This document shows positions 26,401-36,639 of a stretch of 64,000 bases of DNA, in pieces. Location: assembly GCF_004027225.2 (NCBI RefSeq), contig NC_044283.2, forward strand, positions 278,992 to 342,991, in the 5' to 3' direction. A program made the translations under genes and the position numbers. The DNA comes from Strigops habroptila (Eukaryota; Chordata; Aves; Psittaciformes; Psittacidae). The notes beneath the pieces were generated by a model, which searched no databases, was not told where the DNA came from, and saw nothing but the letters and a program-made list of their open reading frames with translations. Numbering within the stretch: position 1 is the first letter of the stretch; each line of letters begins with the position of its first letter.

Positions 26401-29400
26401 GGAGAACCAGGTTCTCCTCTCAGAGCAGGGGGGGCTCCTCCTGTTGGTAAGGCCCCAGAAACAGGGAAACGGTGAAAGCAGCAGCTCGAGCAGCCTCTTG
26501 GGGTTGTAAATGAACCCGAACAGGCACATGTTGTTAACTGGAAACGCTGAACACACCCCAGTGGCCCTAATGGATGGATTCCCATAAAGGGATGAAATGA
26601 GGGGGGGGATTTCTCCTCAAAACGACCACCACAACCCCCAGAGGCCCCTCCTCGCATTCACAGTGCCTGTGGCACAGCCTGAGCGGCCCGTGGCCAAGCA
26701 GGAACGGGAATCGGGGGCACTCCATGGAGTTCTGATCAATATGTGCCTAATACAGGCACATCAGCTGCGAACTGCCTCTTCTGGGGGGGGGGTGACATCC
26801 CCCTGCCCCCGGCGCGCGACAAAGTCCTGCTGGTTTCTAACCCGTCCTTCTGGGTGCAGAGGTTATGTCCCGACATCAGTGACAGAGGGAGGGATGTGCC
26901 AGCCACCCCCATCCAGATGTGTGCTCACCTGGAGCCAGGCCACCCCCATCCAGATGTGTGCTCACCTTGAGTGATGCCACCCCCATCCAGATGTGTGCCC
27001 ATTGGGAGCCAGACCACCCCCACCCAGATGTGTGCTCACCTTGAGTGACGCCAGCCCCATCCAGATGTGTGCCCATTGGGAGCCAGGCGACCCCCATCCA
27101 GATGTGTGCTCACCTTGAGTGACGCCACCCCCATCCAGATGTGTGCCCATTGGGAGCCAGACCACCCCCACCCAGATGTGTGCTCACCTTGAGTGACGCC
27201 AGCCCCATCCAGATGTGTGCCCATTGGGAGCCAGGCGACCCCCACCCAGATGTGTGCTCACCTTGAGTGACGCCAGCCCCATCCAGATGTAGCCGGTGTC
27301 GGTGAGGAGCGCCAGGCACCGGTGGGTGAAGGACACAGCCATCTGCACGTAGGCACCGGCTGAGGGGCTCAGGCCAGGGGGGGTCTGCAAGGGAACGGGG
27401 GGGGTTAACCTGGGGACACCCTCTGGGGTGCGGGGTGCTGAGGCTGGTCACTGGGGTGCCCCTTCCCGCCCTGCTCAAGCCAGGTCAGGATGGGGCCGAT
27501 GCCCCCGGCTGCTCCCTGCAGCACCGCCGTGGGGCACTCACCACCACGGAGCAGGAGGTGTTGTCCAGGAGGTAGAGGTCCTGCCCCACCGCCAGCAGGA
27601 CGATGGTGACCCTGTCCTGGGACAGCACAGCCCAGCACGACGGCGGCTTCTGCAGCCCTGCAGGCACCAGCGTCAGCGCTGCGCCCCCTGCGCAGGGGCA
27701 GGAGCACGGGGGCACACGGGCAGGGACGCACCGGGCACCTCGGGCATCCTGCGCAGCTTCAGGTCCTCGATGTTGGTGGCCAGGGAGAAGCGGTGGCTGC
27801 CGGTCAGGATGGCCACGCCGGTGCCGAACTCGCTGTGGAACACCTTCGCCTCCAGCACGTGGTTCTGCAGCACCTCCTGTGCCAGCGCAGAGACACGGGG
27901 CTCAGCACCGCGGCGCTGGGCAAGGAACCACCCCCGAGGGGCAAACCCAGCGCTGCTGCTCCGTGTCCCAGCTCCACCAGGGACAAGGGGATCGTGGTGG
28001 CCCCAGGGACCATGGCACGGATGCAGCTCATCCCTGCTGCAGGGACAGCCCCAGGCTCCCCCTGCGCTGCCCCAGCCCTGGGCACCTCCTGCCCGTCCTG
28101 CCCCGCTCACGTTGCCCATGCTGAAGTGGCGCTTGAACTCGCAGAAGAGGTTGTAGATGAGCACGGTGCCGTCCTCCTGGATGCACAGCAGGTCCTCGCT
28201 GGCCGTCCAGCCCAGCTGCACCAGCTGCCCGCTCTTCCACTGCGGGCACGACACGCGTGAGCACAGCACGGAGCCACGCATGAAGCCAACAGCCATGGGG
28301 GGGGCCCGGAGCTCTGACACCCCTTGGCTCTGTGGGGCCCTGTGCTCACAGCAGCTTCCCCTGCCCCTCCAGTCCTCCCTGCCCTGAGCCCACCCCAGCC
28401 CCGGGCACTGGGGAAGGGAGGATGCTCCGATGCCATGGCTCGTATCCCCACCACATCCTCCCCTCCCAAGCCTGGCAGCCTCCTTCCCCCCCCGGCTCCC
28501 TCCTGGCGCACCCCACCACGTCTGAAAGCTTCTGCACAGCTTGTGGTGGGTACAGGAGCCACAAGGAGCCACCAGCCCAGGGTGCTTCGGGTGCTGGGTT
28601 CACTGGCAGCATCCAGCTGCCCCACGGGGAGAGCAGAGGAGCTGCCCAAGAGCACACAGAGCGGCACGGGGAGAGGCGACAGCGATTCCCCTGCGACACC
28701 CAGCCCATAACTCAGCCCGGGGCCCTTCGGTGCCACCACCCGGCCCTTCCTGGGCAGGGGCTGCAGCCTCTGGGGGGGGCTGCCCCACGCTCCCGGCACA
28801 TCGCAGGCCCCCGGCAGCCCAGCCGCGGCGCAGCTCACCGGGATGCTGGCCAGGAGCAGCCCCGAGGCCGAGTAGATCTCGAGCAGCGGGCGGGCGCCCG
28901 GGGACTTCTCCTTCCGAGCGTGGTTCTTGAGCAGAGCTGGGGGGGGGCGGGACGGGCGCTGTGAGCTGCAGCCCCCCCGCTGCTGGGGGCCAGGGCACAC
29001 CCGGCCCCATGGCCCAGCCCTACCTATGGGCCCCCCGTACGGGGCAGCTGCCACCATGCAGTCCCGCAGGTCCTCCTTCAGGTTCCACCCCATGGTGTAG
29101 AGCTCGAACTTCCTGCAGGCACGGGGCGATGGATGGAGGGAAGGATGGAGGGATGGACGAAGGGATGGGGGGATGAAGGAATGGGGGGATGAAGGGATGG
29201 GGGGATGAAGGGATGGGGGGATGAAGGGATGGGGGGATGAAGGGATGGGGGGATGAAGGGATGGATGAAGGGAAGGATGGAGGGATGGATGGAGGGAGCG
29301 ATGGAGGGATGGGCGGCACACCGAGGGATGGGGGGCGAGGGATGGATGACCAGCCCCGAGACCCAGCCCCAGCAGCCACGGGGCCACCCCAGCACCCCCA

Positions 29401-29613
29401 AGTCCCACGGTCACGCCGAGACCCCCCAGCAGCAGCCCCAGAACGCCCTCAGCCCCCGCCACGGCCCGCGGCCGGCCCCGACACCCCCCCGGCACCCCCT
29501 GCCCGGCCCCAGCGGCACAGAGGGGCTGTCCCTGGCCGGGCCCGGGCCGCCGCCCCTCACCGGTAGAAGGTGTCCTCGCCCAGCGGGTTCCAGTTGGCCG
29601 TGTAACAGTCCAT
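20451..29613 (-). CDS. VPS16: VPS16, core subunit of HOPS and CORVET tethering complexes, complete (838 aa)
   Basis: VPS16 scaffolds the class C core (with VPS11, VPS18 and VPS33) that tethers endosomes and lysosomes. The 24 exons, in transcript order, are 29613-29561, 29112-29024, 28936-28839, 28239-28111, 27876-27732, 27657-27542, 27384-27262, 26061-26006, 25861-25772, 25071-24977, 24892-24816, 24697-24566, 24477-24350, 24180-24145, 23233-23125, 23049-22915, 22835-22727, 22296-22199, 22129-22025, 21630-21553, 21389-21220, 21119-21023, 20927-20824 and 20595-20451. The sum is 2517 nt, in frame. The N-terminus [20 protein letters not shown] begins the beta-propeller. The alpha-solenoid includes [20 protein letters not shown] and [20 protein letters not shown]. 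Human VPS16 is 839 aa with 24 exons. The donors of exons 9 and 13 are GTATCC, slightly weak. Confidence 0.97.
22425..22720. repeat. C-rich degenerate repeat in VPS16 intron 17
   Basis: Units of about 15 bp such as CCCCCAGCCCCAAACC repeat between the exons at 22199-22296 and 22727-22835. The array almost touches the donor of exon 17. Confidence 0.7.
23345..24060. repeat. 31-bp minisatellite in VPS16 intron 14
   Basis: A 31-bp unit (GGGGAACCACAGGGATGGAG followed by ACCATGGAGAT) repeats about 20 times. Variation is mostly at GGAGAT/GGGGAT/GGGCAT. Because 31 is not a multiple of three and the unit lacks stops in several frames, long open frames with a 31-residue period appear on both strands. 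They are artefacts, not genes. Confidence 0.95.
25138..25500 (-). mobile_element. CR1 fragment in VPS16 intron 9
   Basis: Minus-oriented 3' end of CR1, from CATAGAACCCCAGCCTG to CAGGTTTCCTGGAGCCCC, inserted 65 bp from VPS16 exon 10. Confidence 0.88.
26905..27290 (-). repeat. VPS16: 74-bp tandem array overlapping VPS16 exon 7 and its splice donor
   Basis: The unit contains the last 29 bases of exon 7 (ending CTCAAG) plus GTGAGCACACATCTGG and following intron sequence. The true exon boundary is 27262. Identical CTCAAG|GTGAGC junctions recur at 27188, 27114, 27040 and 26966, exactly 74 bp apart, and a degenerate one is at 26929. Each unit is made of two diverged 37-bp halves, and only one half carries the donor. 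Confidence 0.92.
29125..29320. repeat. 20-bp GGAT-type minisatellite in VPS16 intron 1
   Basis: GGATGGGGGGATGAAGGGAT-like units repeat between exon 2 (29024-29112) and exon 1 (29561-29613). The array begins about 13 bp from the exon 2 acceptor. Confidence 0.85.
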
Positions 29614-29832
29614 GGCGGCCGGGCCGGGCCGGGACCGCACGGGACCGGACGGGACGGGACGAGCCGTGCGCTGCCGGCGGCGCGGCCTCCCCTTGAGCTT
29701 CCGCCCGCCCCGCCCCGCCGTGACGCCCGCACGGGCGCCGCCATCTTGAGTGAGGGCAGGGGGAGCGGTGTCGGGAACCGCCGCCATCTCCAGTGAGGGC
29801 CCGGCGGGGCCGCGCCGCCGCCATCTTTAGTG
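29614..29832 (-). promoter_or_regulatory. VPS16: VPS16 promoter region with three repeated YY1-like units
   Basis: GCCGCCATCT (AGATGGCGGC on the gene strand, the YY1 core) occurs at 29737-29746, 29780-29789 and 29817-29826. Each is followed by AGTGAGGGC a few bases on, giving three imperfect copies of a 37-43 bp unit. The region is CpG-rich with no TATA box. The distance to the start codon (124-214 bp) suits a core promoter or proximal enhancer. Function is inferred from motif and position. Confidence 0.6.
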
Positions 29833-30054
29833 AGGGCACGGCCGGCACGGCCTGGACCTCCCGCACCCCGCGGGCCCCCGGTGCCCACATGGGGCTGTGG
29901 GGGGTGTTGGGGGTGCTGGCAGCCGTGCGCGGGCACGCCGGGGGGCGCGGGCACGCTGACACCCATGGGTACGTGTGCCCGCGGGCGTGCAGGCGTGTGC
30001 GGACGTGCACATGTACCCGCACACACCGCACCGCGCACACGGTCCTACCTGCTG

Positions 30055-30465
30055 GCATGGGCGGGCCTGCACATGTGTGCACACACACACGTGTGTACAC
30101 ACCCGGGTACACACACACACGTGTACACACGCACACGTGTACACACACACGTGCACACACACACCCCTGTACACACACACGTGCACACACGTGTACACAC
30201 ACACCTGTACACATACACCAGTGTACACACACACACGTGTACACACAAGTGTACACACACCCCTGTACACACACACACGTGCACACACATGTACACACAC
30301 TCCTGTACACACACACACCCCTGTGCTCACACCCGTGTACACACCCGTGTACACACACACCCCTGTGCACACACACCCCTGTGCACACACACCCCTGTGC
30401 ACATACACACGCATATGCACACACATGTACACATACATACATGTACACACACATGCCCCACGCGG
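30055..30465. repeat. CA/TG-rich array upstream of VPS16
   Basis: About 400 bp of GTACACACACAC, GTGCACACAC and related alternating purine-pyrimidine units. Such sequence can adopt Z-DNA. It separates the VPS16 promoter from the 3' end of the first NAT8-like gene. Confidence 0.85.
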
Positions 30466-30488
30466 CTTTCCCATGGGGTCCATCTCTC

Positions 30489-30494
30489 TTTATT
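30489..30494 (-). terminator. Candidate polyadenylation signal for the first NAT8-like gene
   Basis: TTTATT on the plus strand (AATAAA on minus) lies 814 bp after the NAT8-like stop at 31308. The 3' UTR would then contain the minisatellite at 30595-31240. Assignment is by position only. Confidence 0.5.
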
Positions 30495-30594
30495 TCTCGC
30501 CACTGGCAAACAAGGAACGGCCCCAACAGCCCGGCCAGGGGCGGCCCCAGCCCCAGCACCGACCCCGGGTGGGTGCCATGGCTGAGCCTCGCGT

Positions 30595-31240
30595 GACAGG
30601 GGTGCTGCGGTGGTGCCTCATGTGCCAGGGGTGCTGCGGGGGGGTCAGGGATGCTGCGGTGGTGACATGTATGTCAGGGATGCTGTGGTGGGGTCAGGGA
30701 TGCTGCGGTGGTAACATGTATGCCAGGGATGCTGCAGTGGTGCCTCATGTGCCAGGGGTGCTGCGGGGGGGTCAGGGATGCTGCAGGGGGGTCAGGGATG
30801 CTGCAGGGGTGACATGTATGCCGGGGATGCTGCAGTGGTGCCTCATGTGCCAGGGGTGCTGTGCTGAGGTCAGGGGTGCAGCAATGGTGCTGTGGGTGCT
30901 GGGGGTGCTGCAGTGATGGGGAACGTGGCAGTGTTTCCTAGCGTGCATGGGATGCTGCAGTGGAGCCCAGCATGCCGGGTGTGCTGCACTGGTGCATTAG
31001 GGGATGCTGAGATGGAGCCTCGTGCGCTGGGCATGCTGCAGTGGTGCTTAGGGTGCCAGGGAGGTTGCAGTGGAGCTTTACATGCTGGGGATGCTGCGGT
31101 GGTGCCAGGGATGCTGCAGTGGTGCTGTGCATGCTGGGGATGCTGCGGTGGTCGCGGATGCTGCAGTGATGAGGGAAGCTGCAGCGGTGCCAGGGAAGCT
31201 GCAGCGGTGCCTCGCATGCCAGGCCCAGCACCCGAGGTGC
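30595..31240. repeat. Minisatellite in presumed 3' UTR of first NAT8-like gene
   Basis: Units of about 25-40 bp with the common core GGGATGCTGCAGTGGTGC repeat with much variation. No gene-like coding is seen in it. Confidence 0.8.
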
Positions 31241-31307
31241 CGTGGCATCCCCTCCCATGGGGCTGCGGTGCCGTGGCACGGCCTCACGCGGGTTCTGGTG
31301 CCGTGCC

Positions 31308-31994
31308 CTAGTGCGGCGGGGCCGCGGCGCGGCCGGGCAGGTCGCAGCGGTAGCGGAAGATCTGGAAGCAGAGGAGGGAGGCGAGCAGCCCAGGGCTGGT
31401 GGCGCCCACCTTCCGGAAGCCCTGGCTCTCATAGAGCCGCTGCGCCGCCACCTGCACCATGGAGGTGGAGAGGACGACGGCGCCGAAGCCGCGGGCGCGG
31501 GTGAAGCGCAGCACCTCTCCGCACAGCGCCCCGGAGATGCCCCAGCCCCGGTGCTCTTTGCTGACCGACATCCGCTTCAGCTCCAGCGCCACTTCCCTCT
31601 CGGCCGGGTCCTCGGGCGGCTCCACCGCCACCATGCCCACCACGGCGCCGCCGACCTCCGCCACCCAGAAGCAGGAGTGCGGGGAGCGCAGGTAGGTGCC
31701 GTGCACGTCGGCCAGGTCGGTGCTGAGCGCCTGCTGCACGTAGGACGTGGAGTAGGAGTGCACCACGAGCCAGATGGCCACAAGCGCCAGCGCCACGGCG
31801 CCCAGCCCCAGCAGCCAGTAGCCGCCCGCCACACGCACCAGCACGAAGAGGACGAGCAGCTCGAGCTGCACCCGGGCCGAGCGCAGGACGTGCCGGTAAC
31901 CGGCCGGCATGTGCTCCAGCATGCCGCGGGCAAACAGCGTCCGCACGGCGTCAAAGTCCTTGTCCTGGTACTGCCGGATGCGGTAGGATGCCAT
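31308..31994 (-). CDS. NAT8: NAT8-family N-acetyltransferase, copy 1 (228 aa, single coding exon)
   Basis: This is a membrane-anchored GNAT enzyme of the camello/NAT8 family. Family members acetylate cysteine S-conjugates or lysines at the ER. The start MASYRIRQYQDKDFDAVRTL matches the family N-terminus. A splice acceptor (GCCGCAG) lies 7 bp upstream, so the coding region is one exon behind a 5' UTR intron. Residues about 46-85 form a hydrophobic membrane hairpin. SCFWVAEVGGAVVGMVAV and LKRMSVSKEHRGWGISGAL are the acetyl-CoA-binding motifs, with the R-G-x-G-I core. The neighbouring copy 2 is a paralogue. Which copy is orthologous to mammalian NAT8 or NAT8B cannot be told here. Confidence 0.9.
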   Translation of the reverse strand: MASYRIRQYQDKDFDAVRTLFARGMLEHMPAGYRHVLRSARVQLELLVLFVLVRVAGGYWLLGLGAVALALVAIWLVVHSYSTSYVQQALSTDLADVHGTYLRSPHSCFWVAEVGGAVVGMVAVEPPEDPAEREVALELKRMSVSKEHRGWGISGALCGEVLRFTRARGFGAVVLSTSMVQVAAQRLYESQGFRKVGATSPGLLASLLCFQIFRYRCDLPGRAAAPPH

Positions 31995-32164
31995 GGGAAC
32001 CTGCGGCACGGCATTGCGGCGTCAGGGATGATGAGGGTGAGGACACACAGACCCCAACACCGGGATGGCACAGCCCGTGAATGGGCAGGAGCGAGCGCTG
32101 TGCACTCACGTTGGCTCCTGCGGGTGCTCAACATCACCTCACCAGCGTAGTTGCCCTCTTACAG

Positions 32165-32830
32165 AGCCGTGGAGTCATGGAGTGGTTTGGGTTGAAGGGA
32201 CCTTAAAGCTCCTCCAGCTCCAGCCCCTGCCACGCGCAGGGACACCTTCCACTAGAGCAGGTTGCTCCAAGCCCCTGTGTCCAACCTGGCCTTGAACACT
32301 GCCAGGGATGGGGCAGCCACAGCTTCTCTGGGCACCCTGTGCCAGCGCCTCAGCACCCTCACAGGGAAGAGCTTCTGCCTCAGAGCTCATCTCAATCTCC
32401 CCTCTGGCAAGTTAAAGCCATTCCCCTTGGCCTGTCCCTCCATCCCTTGTCCAAAGCCCCTCTCCAGGTTTCCTGGAGCCCCTTTAGGCACTGGAGCTGC
32501 TCTAAGGTGTCCCCTTCAGGAGCCTTCTCTTCTCCAGGCTGCCCCAGCCCAGCTCTCTCAGCCTGGCTCCAGAGCAGAGCTGCTCCAGCCCTCACAGCAG
32601 CTCCGGGGCCTCCTCTGGCCTCGCTCCAGCAGCTCCACGTCCCTCTTGTGCTGCTGCCCCAGAGCTGGATCAGGGCTGCAGGGGGGGCTCCCCAGAGCGC
32701 AGCAGAGGGGCGGGATCCCCTCCCTGAGCTGCTGCTCACGCTCTGGGGGTGCAGCCCAGCACACGGGGGGGTTCTGGGCTCAAGCGCCCACTGAAGCCGG
32801 GTCATGGGGAGCTTCTCCTCACCCAGCACC
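32165..32830 (-). mobile_element. CR1 fragment, about 665 bp, between NAT8-like copy 1 and its probable first exon
   Basis: The longest minus-oriented CR1 copy with an almost unbroken alignment to the copy at 51697-52350, including the CTCACGCTCTGGGGGTGCAG segment. Confidence 0.9.
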
Positions 32831-33773
32831 CCCAACACCCTCCTCTCCCTTAAGATCTCCATCACCAGCCTTGCATCCAGCCCCCCACCGCGGGGTCCCT
32901 GCCCCACTCCTCCTCCCAAGCCCCTCTTTGGGATCCCACCAACCCCTCCAACCATCTCCCATCTCATCCCCGTTTCCCTGCATCCCCAGGGCTGGAGCAG
33001 CCGTGCCGGGGGCTCCGGCCCCATTGGGAGTCCCTGGGGAGGGAGGAGTTAAAGGGGCTGGACATGGAGGGTCCCATCTCCCCTTGATGGATCCTCCGGG
33101 ATCCATCCCACCCGCCCCAGGCTGCAGGGAATGCATTCAGGATGGGACCTCGAGGAAGGGGGAGCAGGGACCGGGGGGGTCAAAGGGAAGAGCAGGGGGA
33201 TTTGGGGGTGTTCCCCCCATCAACCCTTCGAGCACCCCCAGGACCCCAACACTGAGCACAGGACCTTTGTGGGTGCCCATCCTTCACCCCACAGTGCTGT
33301 GGCAGGGGAAGGGCAAAGGGAAATGGGAGAGGGACAGGCACGGACCCCCCCGGGGGGTGCCTGGGACATGCTATGGGCTTATTCCCCTGTTTTCTGGGGG
33401 AAAAGGGGGTGTCCCCTCAGGAAATAGGGTCCAAAGATGCCAAAAACACCCCGTGGGTCCACACTGACCCCGTTATGGGAGGGTTAATGGGAACCATAGC
33501 ACTGCCCCTCCCCGAAACCCCCCATTGCCCCCCCATCCCTTCCACTTCCCAAACCAGCCCCCTCAGCTTTGCACCCCCTTTGTTTAAACTGGGGGCCCCC
33601 CTTTAACCCCGACCCCCCCATCACAACAAGGGGGGAGGCTCATCCTCCCGCACCCCCCCATTCTCCTGCCCCAGCTCCATTCATCCCATCCTTCCGCAGC
33701 CCGTGGGGGGGTCTCGCTGAGCCTGGGGGAGCGCTGCGTGTGTCGTGTCCCCCCCCCGAGGCTCGGCTCTTAC

Positions 33774-33835
33774 CCGGTGACGATGGCTCCGAAGATGCAG
33801 CGAGCGCAGGCGCCGAAGGGATGTGGCTTATGGGG
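33774..33835 (-). promoter_or_regulatory. Possible 5' UTR exon and promoter of NAT8-like copy 1
   Basis: On the minus strand a good donor (CACCGG|GTAAGA) lies at 33774/33773. It is preceded by GC-rich sequence with repeated TGCGC-type (NRF1-like) text. It could be the untranslated first exon spliced to the acceptor at 32001, making an intron of about 1.8 kb. This rests on the splice site and position only. Confidence 0.35.
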
Positions 33836-33889
33836 TCACGCTGAGCGCTGGGGGGGGGGCACTGGGGGGGTAATGGGGGGGACAAGCTT

Positions 33890-34565
33890 CAATGCGGGGA
33901 TGGGGGGTCCCGCTCCCCCTATTGGTTGTGGATCCCCCCTTGAAGAGCCCCTTTATGGGGGGGGGACAAAGGGCTGCGGACTTTGCCCGTCTCCTTCACG
34001 GTCACCAAGTCGCCTTTTGTACCGCAGGCAGAGCGGGGGGGGGGCGGTAAGGAGGTGCCGGGGGGGACAGGGAGGTCCCAGGGCTATAACAGGGGCACAG
34101 GGGGCTCCAATGGGGCACAAGGAGGTCCAAGGGGGGCACAAGGAGGTCCCACGGTTCCAAGGGGGAAACAAGGAGGCCCAAGGGGGGCACAAGGAAGTCG
34201 CCGGGGTGGAAAAGGGGCTGCAATGGGGCACAAGGGGGGGCATAAGGGGCTCCAAGGGGCGGGGACAAGGAGCTCCAAGGGCTTCAGGGGGGGAACAAGG
34301 GGCTACCAGGGGGGCACAAAGAGGTCCAGGGCTCCAATGGAGGGGACAAGGAGGTCCCAGGGGTCCAATGGGGGCCCAAGGAGCTCCAAGGGGGGGGATA
34401 AGGAGGTCCCAGGGCTCTAAGGGGGAGCACAAGGGTGTCCCTCACAGGCGCAAGGAAGTCCCAGGGGGGACAAGAGGCTCTAAGTGGGACACAAGGGACT
34501 CCAAGGGCTCCAAAGGGGGGCACAAAGAGCTCCAATGGGGGCACGAGGAGCTCTCAGTGGGTGTC
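33890..34565. repeat. Degenerate AAGGAGGTCC/GGGGGCACAAGG array
   Basis: Purine-rich units of about 20-25 bp repeat between the two NAT8-like genes. The units run through many frames without stops, but no protein family is recognisable. Confidence 0.75.
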
Positions 34566-34812
34566 CTGACCACAGTCCCCTTCCCAGGGACACCCCCTGG
34601 CACAGGGGGTCTGCAGGATACACGGGGGGGGCCATCCCCATGTGTTATGGTGGTGCCCCGCGGGTCAGTGCTACCCCCCCAGTGCTGGACCCTTCCCATG
34701 GGGATGTGATGGGGTCCTTGTGGTGCTGGTGCCACCATCCCAGTGGGGTGCCCACCCTGACACCCCATCCCAGCATGGGAAGAACGACCCAGCCCGGCAC
34801 TGCGGATGGTCC

Positions 34813-34818
34813 TTTATT
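34813..34818 (-). terminator. Candidate polyadenylation signal for NAT8-like copy 2
   Basis: TTTATT on the plus strand lies 881 bp after the copy 2 stop. The implied 3' UTR contains a CR1 fragment at about 35110-35670. Confidence 0.5.
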
Positions 34819-35103
34819 GCCCCCCCCCCCCATTACAGCAGCAGCCCCTGCCCCAAAGGCACCACACTGCAGCCAAGGGGGGGCACATGTGGGGAGCCCC
34901 CCCAAAGGCTTTGTGGCCAGGCAGGGCACAGCTCCCCACGGGAAACCCCTCCTGGGAGCCTGGATTCCCTTGGGAAGGTGGGGACATCGGTGGGGTGGGG
35001 ATGGCAGCACCCAGACCCCCCATTGTGTGTCCCTGAGGTGCACCGTGGCAATGAATGAACCAGGGGGACCCAGCACCCCACTACCCCCAGCACTGCAGGG
35101 CAC

Positions 35104-35670
35104 ATGGGTGCTGGTGCCATGATGCATCCCCTGCGCTGGGCACTGCTGAGGCTGCACATTGAATCCTGTCAGTTCTGGGCCCCTCACTGCAAGAGAGACA
35201 TTGAGGTGCTGGAGCGGGGCCAGAGAAGGGCCCCGGAGCTGGTGCAGGGCCTGGAGCACAAGTGTGATGAGGAACGGCTGAGGGACCTGGGGGGGTTTAG
35301 TCTGGAGAAGAGAAGGCTCAGGGGGGACCTTCTCGCTCTCTGCAACTGCCTGACAGGAGGATGGAGCCAGGAGGGGGCTGGTCTCTGCTCCCAAGGAACA
35401 AGGGATGGGACAAGAGGAAACGGCCTCAAGCTGCCCCAGGGCAGGTTTAGATGGAGCTGAGGAACAATTCCTTCCCCAGAGGGTGCTCAGGCATTGGAAC
35501 AGGCTGCCCAGGGCAGGGCTGGAGTCACCGGCCCTGCAAGTGTTCACACACTGTGTAGCCGAGGCCTCAGTGCCATGGGTCAGTGGTGGCCTTGGCAGTG
35601 CTGGGGTAAAGGTTGGACTTGATGATCTGGAAGCTCTTTTCCACCCTGGTTGATCCCATCACTCCACGGT
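35104..35670 (+). mobile_element. CR1 fragment of a different subfamily
   Basis: Plus-oriented, with GGCCAGAGAAGGGCCCCGGA, GGAACAGGCTGCCCAGGGCA and a 3' end GGACTTGATGATCTGGAAGC. It is diverged from the other copies in this window, so probably an older subfamily. Confidence 0.85.
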
Positions 35671-35698
35671 TCCCTGCTCCGTGGCGCGGCGCCGGGGC

Positions 35699-36388
35699 TC
35701 ACTTGGTGCCGTCCAGCTCGTAGCGGTAGGTGGTGATGGTGCAGTTGGCCAAGTGGCCATAGACGGTGGGCAGCACGTACTGCCGGTGCCGGCGGAACCC
35801 CAAGCGCTCGTAGAGGGCTCGCGCCTCGTGCTGCACCATCAGCGTGTTGAGCACCACGGCCCTGCAGCCGCGCTGCCGCGCGAAGGCCAGCGCCGCGCTG
35901 CCCAGCGCCGCGCCGATGCCCTGCCCGCGGTAACCCCGCCGCACCGACATCCTCTTCAGCACCAGCTCCCCGTCGCCGCCACCACCGTCGCCCGCTCCAT
36001 CGCCAGCCGCCGGCCGCACGCCCACCGTGCCCACCACCCGCTCGTCCGCCTCGGCCACCCAGAAGCGGGCGCCGGCGCGGTCGCCGTAGGCAGCGGCGAT
36101 GTCGCGCAGGTCGGCGTCGAGGCAGCGCTGGATGTAGGCGCTCCAGGCGCAGCCCAGGCCGTGCCGCGCCAGCGCCAGCAGCAGCGTGAGCGCCAGCACG
36201 GGCAGCAGCAGCGAGCGCGCGCTGGCCAGCAGCAGGCAGAAGGTGCAGCCCAGCAGCAGCAGCGCCCAGGGCTGCCGCAGCACGTGAAGGCACAGCGCCG
36301 GCGCGTGCTCGCTCATGCCGGCCGCGAACACCTCCCGCACGGCCTCGTAGTCGCCCTCGCGGTACGGGCGGATGCGGTAGGGCACCAT
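35699..36388 (-). CDS. NAT8: NAT8-family N-acetyltransferase, copy 2 (229 aa, single coding exon)
   Basis: This is a paralogue of the gene at 31308-31994 with the same architecture. It starts MVPYRIRPYREGDYEAVREV, has a hydrophobic hairpin at about residues 42-78, then ARFWVAEADERVVGTVGV, and the acetyl-CoA loop LKRMSVRRGYRGQGIGAALG with a full R-G-Q-G-I-G signature. An acceptor (GCTGCAG-like, ending CAG at 36397-36399 on the minus strand) is 8 bp upstream of the ATG, again implying a 5' UTR intron. A Gly/Asp-rich insertion (AAGDGAGDGGGGDG) precedes the acetyl-CoA loop and is absent from copy 1. GC is very high. Substrate is unknown. Confidence 0.9.
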   Translation of the reverse strand: MVPYRIRPYREGDYEAVREVFAAGMSEHAPALCLHVLRQPWALLLLGCTFCLLLASARSLLLPVLALTLLLALARHGLGCAWSAYIQRCLDADLRDIAAAYGDRAGARFWVAEADERVVGTVGVRPAAGDGAGDGGGGDGELVLKRMSVRRGYRGQGIGAALGSAALAFARQRGCRAVVLNTLMVQHEARALYERLGFRRHRQYVLPTVYGHLANCTITTYRYELDGTK

Positions 36389-36639
36389 GGCGGGTGCTGC
36401 GGTGGGATATGGGGGGGTCAGACCCGGTACGTGCCCCCCTGCCCCGACACCGCGGTGGGCTCAGGGGTATGGGCAGGGTGAGGGGGAAGCTGCTGGGTGA
36501 GGGCAGGGAAGTGGGTGCCCCCAGCCCCATGGGCATCCCCCCGTTGCACCCCACAAGGGACCCTTTCCCACCCCACCAGCAGCAGCCCCACAGCCCTCCC
36601 CATAAGTCCACCCCACTGGCACTATGGGGACCCCCTTAG

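Noticed and set aside
30055-30465. Possible CRISPR-like array or telomeric repeat
   Set aside because: No constant repeat-spacer structure and no TTAGGG. It is simple CA/TG repeat in a vertebrate genome.
32262-33467. 401-codon open frame downstream of NAT8-like copy 1
   Set aside because: The first half is antisense CR1 text that recurs in other copies ([15 protein letters not shown]). The rest is low-complexity.
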